DNA from: Firmicutes bacterium HGW-Firmicutes-15
GTDB lineage: Bacteria; Bacillota; Syntrophomonadia; Syntrophomonadales; Syntrophomonadaceae
Direction of reading: 5' to 3'
Assembly (NCBI GenBank): GCA_002840245.1
Contig: PHAA01000005.1
Coordinates: 1 to 64,000, forward strand
Length of the DNA stretch: 64,000 bases
Position 1 is the first letter of the stretch; each line of letters starts with the position of its first letter. The notes beneath the pieces are model-generated. The model had not been told where the DNA came from and did not search any database. It saw nothing but the letters and a program-made list of their open reading frames with translations. Position numbers and translations under genes: made by a program. Shown piece by piece: positions 52,271-61,715 of the stretch.

Positions 52271-53299
52271 ATGAATAAGCATTTTATGTGGCTAGATTTA
52301 GGATTTATACAAGTAACCCTACTTATTCTAGTACCTATAGCGGCGTTTCTTTTCTCGTTTGCTATTGGGCGCTATGGGATACCAGTATCCCAGCTTTTAT
52401 CAACAATTTATATGCATTATTTTGGCAGCAGTACTGCCCAGGCAACCAATCTGGACACGGTAGTATTTAACATCAGGTTGCCGCGCATCATAGCCGGAAT
52501 GCTGGTTGGAGCCGCTCTTGCTACTGCTGGTGCGGCCTATCAGGGGATGTTCAAAAACCCTCTGGTATCTCCAGATATCCTGGGTGCCTCTGCTGGTGCC
52601 GGGTTTGGAGCCTGTTTGGCCATTTTTTTATCTCAATCTGTATATGTAATACAGATTTCGGCTTTTGTTTTTGGGCTGATCGCCGTACTTTTAGCCTGCC
52701 TGATAAATAAGCATCTGGATTACGATCCTACTCTGGGTCTGGTATTAGGCGGTATACTTATCAGCACCCTATTTTCCTCAGGGATTGGTGCCATAAAATA
52801 TTTTGCTGATGCCAATGATAAGCTGCCCGAAATTACCTTTTGGTTGATGGGGAGCCTGTCATCCGTGGATAAGAGGGATATCTTAAGCATTATTATCCCT
52901 ATGTTACTAGGCTTTATACCCCTTTTTATTGTCAGGTGGAGAATAAATGTTTTGGCGTTTGGGGAAGAGGAAGCCCGTACTTTAGGGATTAACACCCAAA
53001 GGTTAAGACTAATCGTTATCATTGGTTCAACCTTGATAACCGCCGCATCTGTTTCCATATGTGGCATGATCGGATGGATCGGATTGGTGGTTCCCCATCT
53101 GGCCCGTTCTATAGTCGGTCCTAACTATAGAACTCTCCTGCCGGTAACATTTATCTTGGGAGCAAGCTGCCTGTTGCTCGTCGACGATCTGGCTCGCTGC
53201 TTGGGGTCGGTGGAAGTACCCTTGGGTATACTCACAGCATTACTGGGGGTACCGTTTTTCATTATTATATTTAAGAACAATGTCAGGGGGTGGAAGTAG
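52271..53299 (+). CDS. FecCD-type ABC transporter permease (first)
   Basis: 342 residues from ATG 52271; TTG 52241, overlapping the previous stop, is possible. Nine to ten helices with FecCD motifs: FNIRLPRIIAGMLVGAALATAGAAYQGMFKNPLVSPDILGASAGAGFG and GMIGWIGLVVPHLARSIVGPNYR. The family imports iron-siderophores, haem, cobalamin or, in MolB-type members, molybdate. It is paired with the ATPase and binding proteins that follow. Confidence 0.9.
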   Translation: MNKHFMWLDLGFIQVTLLILVPIAAFLFSFAIGRYGIPVSQLLSTIYMHYFGSSTAQATNLDTVVFNIRLPRIIAGMLVGAALATAGAAYQGMFKNPLVSPDILGASAGAGFGACLAIFLSQSVYVIQISAFVFGLIAVLLACLINKHLDYDPTLGLVLGGILISTLFSSGIGAIKYFADANDKLPEITFWLMGSLSSVDKRDILSIIIPMLLGFIPLFIVRWRINVLAFGEEEARTLGINTQRLRLIVIIGSTLITAASVSICGMIGWIGLVVPHLARSIVGPNYRTLLPVTFILGASCLLLVDDLARCLGSVEVPLGILTALLGVPFFIIIFKNNVRGWK

Positions 53300-53355
53300 C
53301 ATTTCAAGTCAGGTATGTATCCGAATACTTAAGAACAATGTCAGGGGGGAGAAGT

Positions 53356-54180
53356 GTGCTGGACCTTAGAAATGTATACTACAGTTACGATAAAAGCCAG
53401 GTGATTCACGATCTTTCTTTCAAGGTTGAAAGAGGTGAATTTCTTTGCGTATTAGGCCCCAATGGCTGTGGAAAAACTACTCTGTTAAAAAACATTCTTG
53501 GATTACTATCTCCATCTTCCGGTTCTATCCTTATAGATGGAGAAGATGTACAAGAAATGCCCATAACCAGGCTGGCCAAAATTATGGGATACATTCCTCA
53601 GGCCCACACGCCCCCGTTCCCGTTCAAGGTATTTGACGTTGTTCTGATGGGTAGAACTTCTTATTTATCCAGTCTGGCTGTACCCGGTAAAGAGGATGAA
53701 AAAATAGCCTTTGCATCTCTGGACGAACTTAATATAAGCCATTTAAAAGATAAGATTTATACCAAAATTAGCGGGGGTGAAAGGCAATTGGTCTTAATCG
53801 CCCGGGCTCTGGCTCAGCAGCCTAAAATACTCGTAATGGACGAGCCCACAGCCAGCCTTGACTTTGGGAAACAGCATTTGGTTCTGGAACACATGAGACT
53901 TCTTTCGAAAAAGGGAATAAGCATAGTTATGGTAACCCATGATCCAGATCAGGCACTTTTTTGTGCTAACAAAGTGGTATTAATGAAAAAGGGCCGGCTC
54001 CTAAGCATGGGGACTCCCGAAGAAACGATTATTGAGGATTCCATGAAGAAAATGTACGATATCGATGTTAAAATCAACGGCATGAAGCTGCCGGATAATA
54101 GAACCATCCGGGTTTGCATTCCTGTTCCTAAACCTTTGAAAGCCAGGTTAAGAGCGATAAACGGTAATAGCATAATTTAA
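53356..54180 (+). CDS. Fec-type ABC transporter ATPase (first)
   Basis: 274 residues from GTG 53356, directly after GGGGGGAGAA. This aligns its start with the second ATPase of the operon; the frame from 53290 would run through a duplicated stretch. Walker A GPNGCGKTT, signature ISGGERQ, Walker B ILVMDEPTASLD and THD are intact. The 21-base TTAAGAACAATGTCAGGGGGG stretch before the gene repeats one at 53271, indicating a local 58-base duplication. Confidence 0.88.
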   Translation: MLDLRNVYYSYDKSQVIHDLSFKVERGEFLCVLGPNGCGKTTLLKNILGLLSPSSGSILIDGEDVQEMPITRLAKIMGYIPQAHTPPFPFKVFDVVLMGRTSYLSSLAVPGKEDEKIAFASLDELNISHLKDKIYTKISGGERQLVLIARALAQQPKILVMDEPTASLDFGKQHLVLEHMRLLSKKGISIVMVTHDPDQALFCANKVVLMKKGRLLSMGTPEETIIEDSMKKMYDIDVKINGMKLPDNRTIRVCIPVPKPLKARLRAINGNSII

Positions 54181-54197
54181 TAGGGGGATGTTTAATA

Positions 54198-55301
54198 ATG
54201 TTTAAACAAAGGAAGTTCAAAACTGCGACTATAATAACAATGTTGTTTATATTGATATGCACGCTATTTACTGGCTGCAGCAGTAAAAAGACCACGACTT
54301 CAACATCTCAGCCAACCTCAAAAACCATAACCGATCATGCAGGAAGGTCAATAACCATTCCTGCCAACATTAATAAAGTCTATTACACCAGCCCTCTAAG
54401 TATGATCATGGTATATACCCTGGTGCCTGAGAAAATGGCGGGGTTATCCATGCAATTTACAGAAAACGACAAGAAGTACCTACTTCCCCAGGTAAAAGAA
54501 CTCCCCTATCTGGGCGGGCTGCAAATGAATGCCAAGATAAATACCGAAGAACTGGCTAAGGCCAAACCGGATGTTATATTTTCCATAGGGCCTGATCCGC
54601 TCAGTGAAACTTCAATATGCACGGCAGATAAACTGCAGCAGCAGCTTAATATACCCGTAATAGTGCTTGACGGGGATATTAATAGTACTGAAAAAACATT
54701 TGCCTTTTTAGGCCAGATGCTGGGAGTTGAAGACCGGGCCAAGGAACTAATAGCTTATTGTAATAAGACCATGCAGGAGATCGTGGAAATAGCCAAAACT
54801 ATACCAGAAGAAAAGAAGATTCGAGTATATTATGCTGAAGGTCCGAAAGGACTGGCGACTGAACCTAAAACCTCGCCCCATGCATTGCTTCTAAATATAA
54901 TAAATGCGCAAAATGTGGCCGAGGTGGAGGCCAAAGGCGGCAGCGGTATGAGCAACGTTTCTTTGGAGCAGGTTTTGAAATGGAATCCGGATGTAATTTT
55001 GTCCTGGGGCACTGACCGCGGCGGGGCCTATGATCTGATTCTTACCAGTCCGGATTGGAAAAATATTAGTGCCGTAAAGAACCAAAAAGTATATGAAGTT
55101 CCCAATTCTCCTTTTAACTGGTTCGACCGTCCGCCTTCAGTAAACCGCTTTTTAGGATTGAAATGGCTTACCGCTACACTATACCCCGATGTTTATAAAC
55201 CAGACATGGTAAAAGAGGTAAAGGATTTCTATAAATTGTTTTACCATGTTGACTTAAGCGACCAGGATGCTAAAAGCTTACTTAAGACTTCCCTCCATTA
55301 A
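54198..55301 (+). CDS. Fec-type ABC transporter substrate-binding lipoprotein (first)
   Basis: 367 residues. The lipoprotein signal ends at FTGC (Cys27). The cluster A-II periplasmic-binding fold is marked by KTITDHAGRSITIPANI, NTEELAKAKPDVIFS, VYYAEGP and the C-terminal SPFNWFDRPPSVNRFLGLKWL. The substrate cannot be read from sequence; iron chelates, tetrapyrroles and oxyanions are all known for this class. A second, related lipoprotein follows. Confidence 0.88.
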   Translation: MFKQRKFKTATIITMLFILICTLFTGCSSKKTTTSTSQPTSKTITDHAGRSITIPANINKVYYTSPLSMIMVYTLVPEKMAGLSMQFTENDKKYLLPQVKELPYLGGLQMNAKINTEELAKAKPDVIFSIGPDPLSETSICTADKLQQQLNIPVIVLDGDINSTEKTFAFLGQMLGVEDRAKELIAYCNKTMQEIVEIAKTIPEEKKIRVYYAEGPKGLATEPKTSPHALLLNIINAQNVAEVEAKGGSGMSNVSLEQVLKWNPDVILSWGTDRGGAYDLILTSPDWKNISAVKNQKVYEVPNSPFNWFDRPPSVNRFLGLKWLTATLYPDVYKPDMVKEVKDFYKLFYHVDLSDQDAKSLLKTSLH

Positions 55302-55414
55302 AAATTACGAATGAATGCAATCAACACGCTATGAATCTGACTTTTTTATCATAAATTAGAGGACTGAGAAAAATGGAAATAAATTTAACGAGTTCACTTA
55401 AGGGAGGAACAAGA

Positions 55415-56539
55415 ATGTTAAAAATATGTTTCAAAAGGTCTATATTCAAACGGGTGATAAGCTTAATTTGCCTATGTATAATGACATTTATGGTGACCGG
55501 TTGCGGAAGTCAAACGGCCACGACGTCGGGCAATTCGGGGTTAAATACTCGGGTAATAACGGATATGGCAGGAAGAAAGGTTGAAATTCCGACGAAAATC
55601 AATACCGTTTATTGTGCCGTACCGACTTGTGAAGCAATGATATATTCGCTGGCCCCGGAAAAGATGGCTGCTTGGGTCAACGCGCCTACCGACGATCTGA
55701 AAAAGTACTTAAGCGACCGAGCAAAAGCGCTCCCGGTTCTGGGTGGTTGGATGGGTGAAAAATGCACTGCCAATCTTGAAGAAATAGCCAAACTGGCTCC
55801 GGATCTCATCATTTTTATGACGGATCTCGATCCCGTCAATAAAGTGAGTGCAGGGCAAACAGCCGACAGCATCATGGGCCAGACCAAGAGACCTGTAATT
55901 GTTATAGACTCCATATTTTCATCTACACCTGAAGTCTACAGGAACATGGGAGATATTTTAGGAGTTCCGGACCGGGCCGAAAAGCTGGCGACCTATTCTG
56001 AGAAAAAAATGGCGACAATCAGCGATATGGTCGTAAAAATCCCCGAAGACAAGCTGGTGAGCGTGTACTACGCAGAAGGAACTGCTGGGCTTGCTACCGA
56101 TCCGGCCGATTCGCACCATGCAGAAGTCTTAAAGTTTGTCAGAGGCAAGAACGTTGCCGATGTGCCGGCCAAGGGCGGGCAAGGTATGTCTGCCGTTTCG
56201 ATGGAACAGGTACTTTCCTGGAACCCCGATATTGTTTTAATAAGCTCCTCAACGGGGGGGTTCAAAAATTATCAAAGCATATTGAGCGATGTTTCTTGGG
56301 GTAAGATTGATGCCGTTAAAAACAAAAAAGTCTACATAACTCCTTCACTTCCTTTCGGTTGGTTCGATCGTCCACCCAATATCATGAGGGTTATTGGAAT
56401 CGAATGGCTCGGCAACGTGCTGTATCCAGAATATGTAAAAGTTGACCTGAATAAAGAAACAAAAGAATACTTCTCACTCTTTTTTAATATGGATTTGACA
56501 GATATACAGGTTAATGAGCTGCTCAAGAATGCCGTATAA
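55415..56539 (+). CDS. Fec-type ABC transporter substrate-binding lipoprotein (second)
   Basis: 374 residues from ATG 55415 (GGGAGG upstream; the frame from 55373 is before it). Lipobox VTGC. It is about as long as the first and shares its pattern: VITDMAGRKVEIPTKI, NLEEIAKLAPDLIIF, VYYAEGTAGLATDPA, and LPFGWFDRPPNIMRVIGIEWL. Two binding proteins with two permeases and two ATPases suggest a duplicated transport module with different specificities or one shared system. Confidence 0.88.
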   Translation: MLKICFKRSIFKRVISLICLCIMTFMVTGCGSQTATTSGNSGLNTRVITDMAGRKVEIPTKINTVYCAVPTCEAMIYSLAPEKMAAWVNAPTDDLKKYLSDRAKALPVLGGWMGEKCTANLEEIAKLAPDLIIFMTDLDPVNKVSAGQTADSIMGQTKRPVIVIDSIFSSTPEVYRNMGDILGVPDRAEKLATYSEKKMATISDMVVKIPEDKLVSVYYAEGTAGLATDPADSHHAEVLKFVRGKNVADVPAKGGQGMSAVSMEQVLSWNPDIVLISSSTGGFKNYQSILSDVSWGKIDAVKNKKVYITPSLPFGWFDRPPNIMRVIGIEWLGNVLYPEYVKVDLNKETKEYFSLFFNMDLTDIQVNELLKNAV

Positions 56540-56639
56540 CAACGGAATTGTGATGGATCGACCAAGCGCTGAAAGGCGCTTGGTCTACCTGTTTATGTTT
56601 TAGGCATGTATTAGGATTGCATATAAGGAGCGGGCAGAT

Positions 56640-56771
56640 ATGAATATAACTTTGAAACAGCTAATGGATCTGGAAGGCTATAGCCTGTTGGACTTCTATA
56701 TTTCCCCCAATAATTTGCAAAACGTGGGGCCTGAAAAGATTGAGCGGAGTGCGGTTGATGCGGTTTCCTAA
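56640..56771 (+). CDS. Small 43-residue open frame
   Basis: ATG 56640 has AAGGAG eight bases upstream and opens a frame reading MNITLKQLMDLEGYSLLDFY to a stop at 56769-56771. It overlaps the start of the second permease by 14 bases, as coupled genes do. I recognise no family, and it could be a translational leader. Confidence 0.45.
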   Translation: MNITLKQLMDLEGYSLLDFYISPNNLQNVGPEKIERSAVDAVS

Positions 56772-57849
56772 TGCTGTGAACGATGAATCTGTACAGAATA
56801 AGGCTGTAGCAGCTAATGTTCCCCCGAAGGTCAAGCTAATAAGGAGCAGGCTGGTGCTTGTAATTTTATTTATCATACTGGTCGTCATATTTTTCTGGTC
56901 TTTCACCGTTGGTCGCTACGCAATCCCTTTGCCGGAGTTGCTTACGGTATTTTTTCGAAAGATGTTCGGGCTTTCGGCCACCTGGTCGGCCACGATGGAA
57001 ACTGTATTGTTCAATATTCGGATACCAAGAATTATTGTAGCTCTCATTATTGGTGCAGCGCTTGCGGCATCAGGCGCTGCCTACCAGGGCCTTTTCCGCA
57101 ACCCCATGGTATCGCCTGACATCCTGGGAGCTTCCGCGGGTGCAGGTTTTGGTGCTGCAATGGCAATTCTGTATTCTGCCGACGCACTAACAATTCAACT
57201 GGCGGCCTTTGTTTTCGGAATTATTGCCGTTATGCTGACATATTTTATCAGTCGTCTTATAGCTAAGGGGAATAATTCCGTTCTTGTTCTGGTCTTGACA
57301 GGTATGGTTGTGACCAGCCTGTTTGCGGCTTTCATTTCGCTGGCCAAATATACCGCTGATCCCAACAATAAATTACCGGAAATATCCTTTTGGTTTATGG
57401 GAGGACTTGCTTCGATAACAGCTAAAAACATTTCCAGGAGTCTGATTCCGTTTGTGATCGGCATCATTCCCATGTTGCTGTTCAGGTACAAGCTTAATGC
57501 CCTTTCTTTCGGAGAGGAGGAAGCACAGTCCCTGGGTGTAGATACCAAAAAGATCCGTTTTATTTTCATAATATGTGCGACTCTTCTAACGGCTTCGGCG
57601 GTGGCGACCGGAGGCATGATCGGATGGGTGGGCCTCATTATCCCCCACCTGGCACGGATGCTGGTTGGTCCCAATTACAAGTTTATGCTGCCGGCGTCGG
57701 TTCTGCTGGGCGGGGCCTATCTGCTGCTGATTGATGATCTTTCGCGTACTATTTTTGCAGTTGAGATACCTCTAAGTATCTTAACTGCCATTATCGGCGC
57801 ACCATTTTTTATCTATCTGTTATTTAAAGGAAAGGATTCGTGGACATGA
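56758..57849 (+). CDS. FecCD-type ABC transporter permease (second)
   Basis: 363 residues from ATG 56758 (GGAG upstream). The same motifs as the first permease occur: FNIRIPRIIVALIIGAALAASGAAYQGLFRNPMVSPDILGASAGAGFG and GGMIGWVGLIIPHLARMLVGPNYK. A longer N-terminal cytoplasmic segment (~35 residues) precedes the first helix. Its stop overlaps the second ATPase start. Confidence 0.9.
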   Translation: MRFPNAVNDESVQNKAVAANVPPKVKLIRSRLVLVILFIILVVIFFWSFTVGRYAIPLPELLTVFFRKMFGLSATWSATMETVLFNIRIPRIIVALIIGAALAASGAAYQGLFRNPMVSPDILGASAGAGFGAAMAILYSADALTIQLAAFVFGIIAVMLTYFISRLIAKGNNSVLVLVLTGMVVTSLFAAFISLAKYTADPNNKLPEISFWFMGGLASITAKNISRSLIPFVIGIIPMLLFRYKLNALSFGEEEAQSLGVDTKKIRFIFIICATLLTASAVATGGMIGWVGLIIPHLARMLVGPNYKFMLPASVLLGGAYLLLIDDLSRTIFAVEIPLSILTAIIGAPFFIYLLFKGKDSWT

Positions 57850-58625
57850 TACTGGAAATAAAGGATGCATCTTTCGGTTATTCAAAAAGGACAGTTCTCA
57901 GGAATATCTCCTTTGAGGTCGGCACCAGTGAATTCCTTTGTCTGCTCGGTCCCAACGGTGTCGGAAAAACAACTCTTTTTAAATCCATCTTAGGTTTTAT
58001 TGCTTTAAAAGACGGAGAGATAAATCTTGATGGACAAAATATAAAAAAATGGTCCAGGTCATGTTTGGCCAAGGTAATTGGATATGTCCCACAGGCGCAT
58101 ACAACTCCTTTTCCCTATACAGTCATGGATGTTGTTTTGATGGGGCGAATAGCGCATCTGGGTTCATTCTCGTCCCCTTCCCGGGACGACGTTAAGATTG
58201 CTGAAGAATCTCTGGAGAGACTGGGCATTTCCTTTCTGAAATATATGACCTATACCGAGATAAGTGGCGGCGAGAGACAAATGGTGATTATTGCGCGCGC
58301 GCTTACCCAAAGGCCTCAAATTCTGATCTTAGATGAGCCCACCTCCAATTTGGATTACGGCAATCAGGTGAGAGTTCTGCTGCAAATAAAAAAACTGTCG
58401 GAAGAGGGGATTGGTGTCGTCATGACCTCCCATTTTCCCAATCACGCCTTCCTTTGCTCCTCCAAAGTGGCATTGCTTAACAAGAATGGGTTTGAGATCG
58501 GTACGGCAGACGATATCATAACCGAGACCAACATGAGAGAAACCTATGGAATCAATGTGAGGATAACAAGACTCGCCGACAATCATGGCGTTGATATTAA
58601 AAGCTGTGTCCCACTGGCCAACTAA
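57846..58625 (+). CDS. Fec-type ABC transporter ATPase (second)
   Basis: 259 residues from ATG 57846 in the ATGA overlap with the permease. Walker A GPNGVGKTT, Q-loop PQAHTTPFPYTV, signature ISGGERQ, Walker B ILILDEPTSNLD and switch SHF (His retained) are intact. The PQAHT-PFP segment is shared with the first ATPase, so the two modules are close relatives. Confidence 0.9.
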   Translation: MILEIKDASFGYSKRTVLRNISFEVGTSEFLCLLGPNGVGKTTLFKSILGFIALKDGEINLDGQNIKKWSRSCLAKVIGYVPQAHTTPFPYTVMDVVLMGRIAHLGSFSSPSRDDVKIAEESLERLGISFLKYMTYTEISGGERQMVIIARALTQRPQILILDEPTSNLDYGNQVRVLLQIKKLSEEGIGVVMTSHFPNHAFLCSSKVALLNKNGFEIGTADDIITETNMRETYGINVRITRLADNHGVDIKSCVPLAN

Positions 58626-58647
58626 TTTTTAAGACGGAGTGATTTTA

Positions 58648-59271
58648 ATGAACACCAGAGATGACTTTGACAAAATTGCTAATGAAATATTTTTTCCTAT
58701 TTATGAAGTTATTGCTAAAAATGCCTTGAAAATGTCCGGGCAAAAAAGCGGAGCTTGCCTTGACGTGGGCTGCGGCGGTGGGCATCTGGGACTTAGTGTT
58801 GCCAGGGCGAGTGATATGCATATTACCTTAATGGACATAAAGGAGGATTCCTTAAAAATCGCCGATAAGCGGATCAAGGATTGGGGGCTTGAGGATAGAT
58901 CCTCCACCCTAGTTGGTGACGTGCGGAAAATAAGCCATCCGGATAACTGCTTCAATTTAGTCGTAAGTCGGGGTTCCATCGGCTTTTGGGGAGATAAGGA
59001 CGAGATGAAGCAAGCTTTTTCGGAAATTTACAGGGTGCTTGCTCCTAATGGAACAACATATATTGGCAAAGGCTTCGGAAGTGCAGAACTGGCAACAGAA
59101 ATCATAGCAAAAATGAAGGTTCTGCACCCGGAGTGGCCAAAATCCGTGCAAGATGCCAGTAATGGATTTCGGGCCGAGGACTACGCCGAATTTTTACGGG
59201 AACTCGGGATTGAAGCGGATATCATCAATGATGAACGGGGTGTCTGGGTTATGATGAAAAAAACGACCTAG
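58648..59271 (+). CDS. Class I SAM-dependent methyltransferase
   Basis: 207 residues from ATG 58648, nine bases after GACGGAG. Motif I is LDVGCGGGHLGL (~38-49), then MDIKEDSL, GDVRKISHPDNCFNLVVSRGSIGFW and RVLAPNGTTYIGKG. It is a small-molecule methyltransferase of the Methyltransf_11/25 type. It sits between the transporters and the nitrogenase-like genes, so its substrate may be the imported or reduced compound. Confidence 0.86.
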   Translation: MNTRDDFDKIANEIFFPIYEVIAKNALKMSGQKSGACLDVGCGGGHLGLSVARASDMHITLMDIKEDSLKIADKRIKDWGLEDRSSTLVGDVRKISHPDNCFNLVVSRGSIGFWGDKDEMKQAFSEIYRVLAPNGTTYIGKGFGSAELATEIIAKMKVLHPEWPKSVQDASNGFRAEDYAEFLRELGIEADIINDERGVWVMMKKTT

Positions 59272-59294
59272 GATGGTTTCAAAATGGAGGTTGA

Positions 59295-60167
<873 letters not shown>

Positions 60168-60172
60168 AAGAA

Positions 60173-61684
60173 ATGGTATCGATAACTGAGCGTAAAAACA
60201 TGGCGAACAAGGTCCTTACCGGGGAAAGGGCGATTAGCAGCTTAATGATGGACATGCCTGGCATGGTGTGCAAGCATGGTTGCTCCTATGTGGCTTGCCG
60301 GGGTTTGGTATTAACTCCAATAAGCGGTATTTTAATAATTACTCACGGACCGGTGGGCTGTTCATATTATTCCTGGGGGGGAAATCGCCTCCGGCACCAA
60401 GCAGCGAATGCGCAACACGATTATTTCAGCAATAGTTTTTCTACGCATATGGACGAAAGCGATATCATTTTTGGTGGAGAAAAAAAGCTTAAACAGGCGA
60501 TTAAAGAGGCGGTGGAAATCTTTCGTCCTCCGGTCATAGCCATTTGTTCTACTTGCCCGATAGGACTCATTGGCGATGATGTGCAAAGCATAGCAGAAGC
60601 AGCCGAGAAGGAATACGGTGTCAAAGTGATATCTTTTTCCTGTGAAGGATTTCGAAGTATCCCCGGCTATAGAATAGCTAATATGGGTATAATTGAGAAC
60701 GTTATTGGCACTGGGCAAAATAATGTAGGCAAATATCCGGTAAATATAATAGGAGAATTCTATAATGGTCAACGAGCAAAAGAAATTGCCCGGATATTTA
60801 AACATATCGGTTATGATATCGTAGCGGTATTAATGGGGGATGGAAACTATGATGACCTTAAAAACGCCCATCAGGCAAAATTAAATTTATTCAACAGTGA
60901 TAAGGTCGTGGCGGATTTGGTGGAAGTCATGCAGGATAAGTTTGGCACTGACTGGATGGGATTTAACTTTATTGGGTTGGATAATATTATTAATTCTTTG
61001 AAAAACATGGCAGATTTTTTTGGCACCCCAGAGCTTTTAAGCAAAACAGAAGATTTAATTGCAGATGAATTGGCCAAGATTCAAGACAGTATGGATGATT
61101 ATAAAATGAAATTGAAAAACAGAATTGCGGTAATTCAGGAAGATGAATTTGTATCCCGCCATTACCAAGCCTTGTTTTCCGACTTGGATGTTAATCCCGT
61201 CATGGTAGGCAATGAGTTATTTTGCCGTCCCGGGCAAAATGAAATGAGCTTTATGTCTGCGGTGGAAAGGGGTTGCAGTACTCCCGATACCAAATTGGGA
61301 GTGCGGTATGATACTGACCTGGAACATTACCATATTAACCTTCCTGTCAGGTTATATGAACAAATAAAAACGAAAACAACGATTAATGATACAAATGGTG
61401 TTCATTCCAAAATGGCTTACGATAGTATCCTGATACCCAATCTCACCCATGGGGAAACTGAACAATTGCTCAATACAATTCAACCTGATATTTATTTCCC
61501 GGGGATAAAAGAAAATTTTGCGGGAGTTGGGACGGGATACCGTTCCTGTTTCTTTAATGCCGACGATTACCGCTTTGATTATGGAGGTTTTCGTGGCGCC
61601 ATCCATTTTGCGCAGGATTTATTAATGGCTATTAATATGTCGGTTTGGCAAAACAATGTCGCACCCTGGAAAATTGATCAATAA
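60173..61684 (+). CDS. NifD-like subunit lacking FeMo-cofactor ligands
   Basis: 503 residues from ATG 60173 (GGGGAG ten bases upstream). The three P-cluster cysteines are kept: C37 (GCSYVACRG), C63 (HGPVGCSYYSW) and C128 (CPIGLIGDD). The first two are 26 apart, as in NifD C62/C88; the third is 65 on (66 in NifD). Where NifD has the cofactor ligand Cys275 the sequence reads ADLVEVMQDKFG, and where it has His442 it reads YRSCFFNADDYRF, without His. The GQSLGHHIAN substrate-site motif is also lost (FRSIPGYRIAN). It is a nitrogenase-like reductase with an unassigned active site. Confidence 0.9.
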   Translation: MVSITERKNMANKVLTGERAISSLMMDMPGMVCKHGCSYVACRGLVLTPISGILIITHGPVGCSYYSWGGNRLRHQAANAQHDYFSNSFSTHMDESDIIFGGEKKLKQAIKEAVEIFRPPVIAICSTCPIGLIGDDVQSIAEAAEKEYGVKVISFSCEGFRSIPGYRIANMGIIENVIGTGQNNVGKYPVNIIGEFYNGQRAKEIARIFKHIGYDIVAVLMGDGNYDDLKNAHQAKLNLFNSDKVVADLVEVMQDKFGTDWMGFNFIGLDNIINSLKNMADFFGTPELLSKTEDLIADELAKIQDSMDDYKMKLKNRIAVIQEDEFVSRHYQALFSDLDVNPVMVGNELFCRPGQNEMSFMSAVERGCSTPDTKLGVRYDTDLEHYHINLPVRLYEQIKTKTTINDTNGVHSKMAYDSILIPNLTHGETEQLLNTIQPDIYFPGIKENFAGVGTGYRSCFFNADDYRFDYGGFRGAIHFAQDLLMAINMSVWQNNVAPWKIDQ

Positions 61685-61715
61685 AATAACATGAACACCG
61701 GGGAGGTAAATAAGC

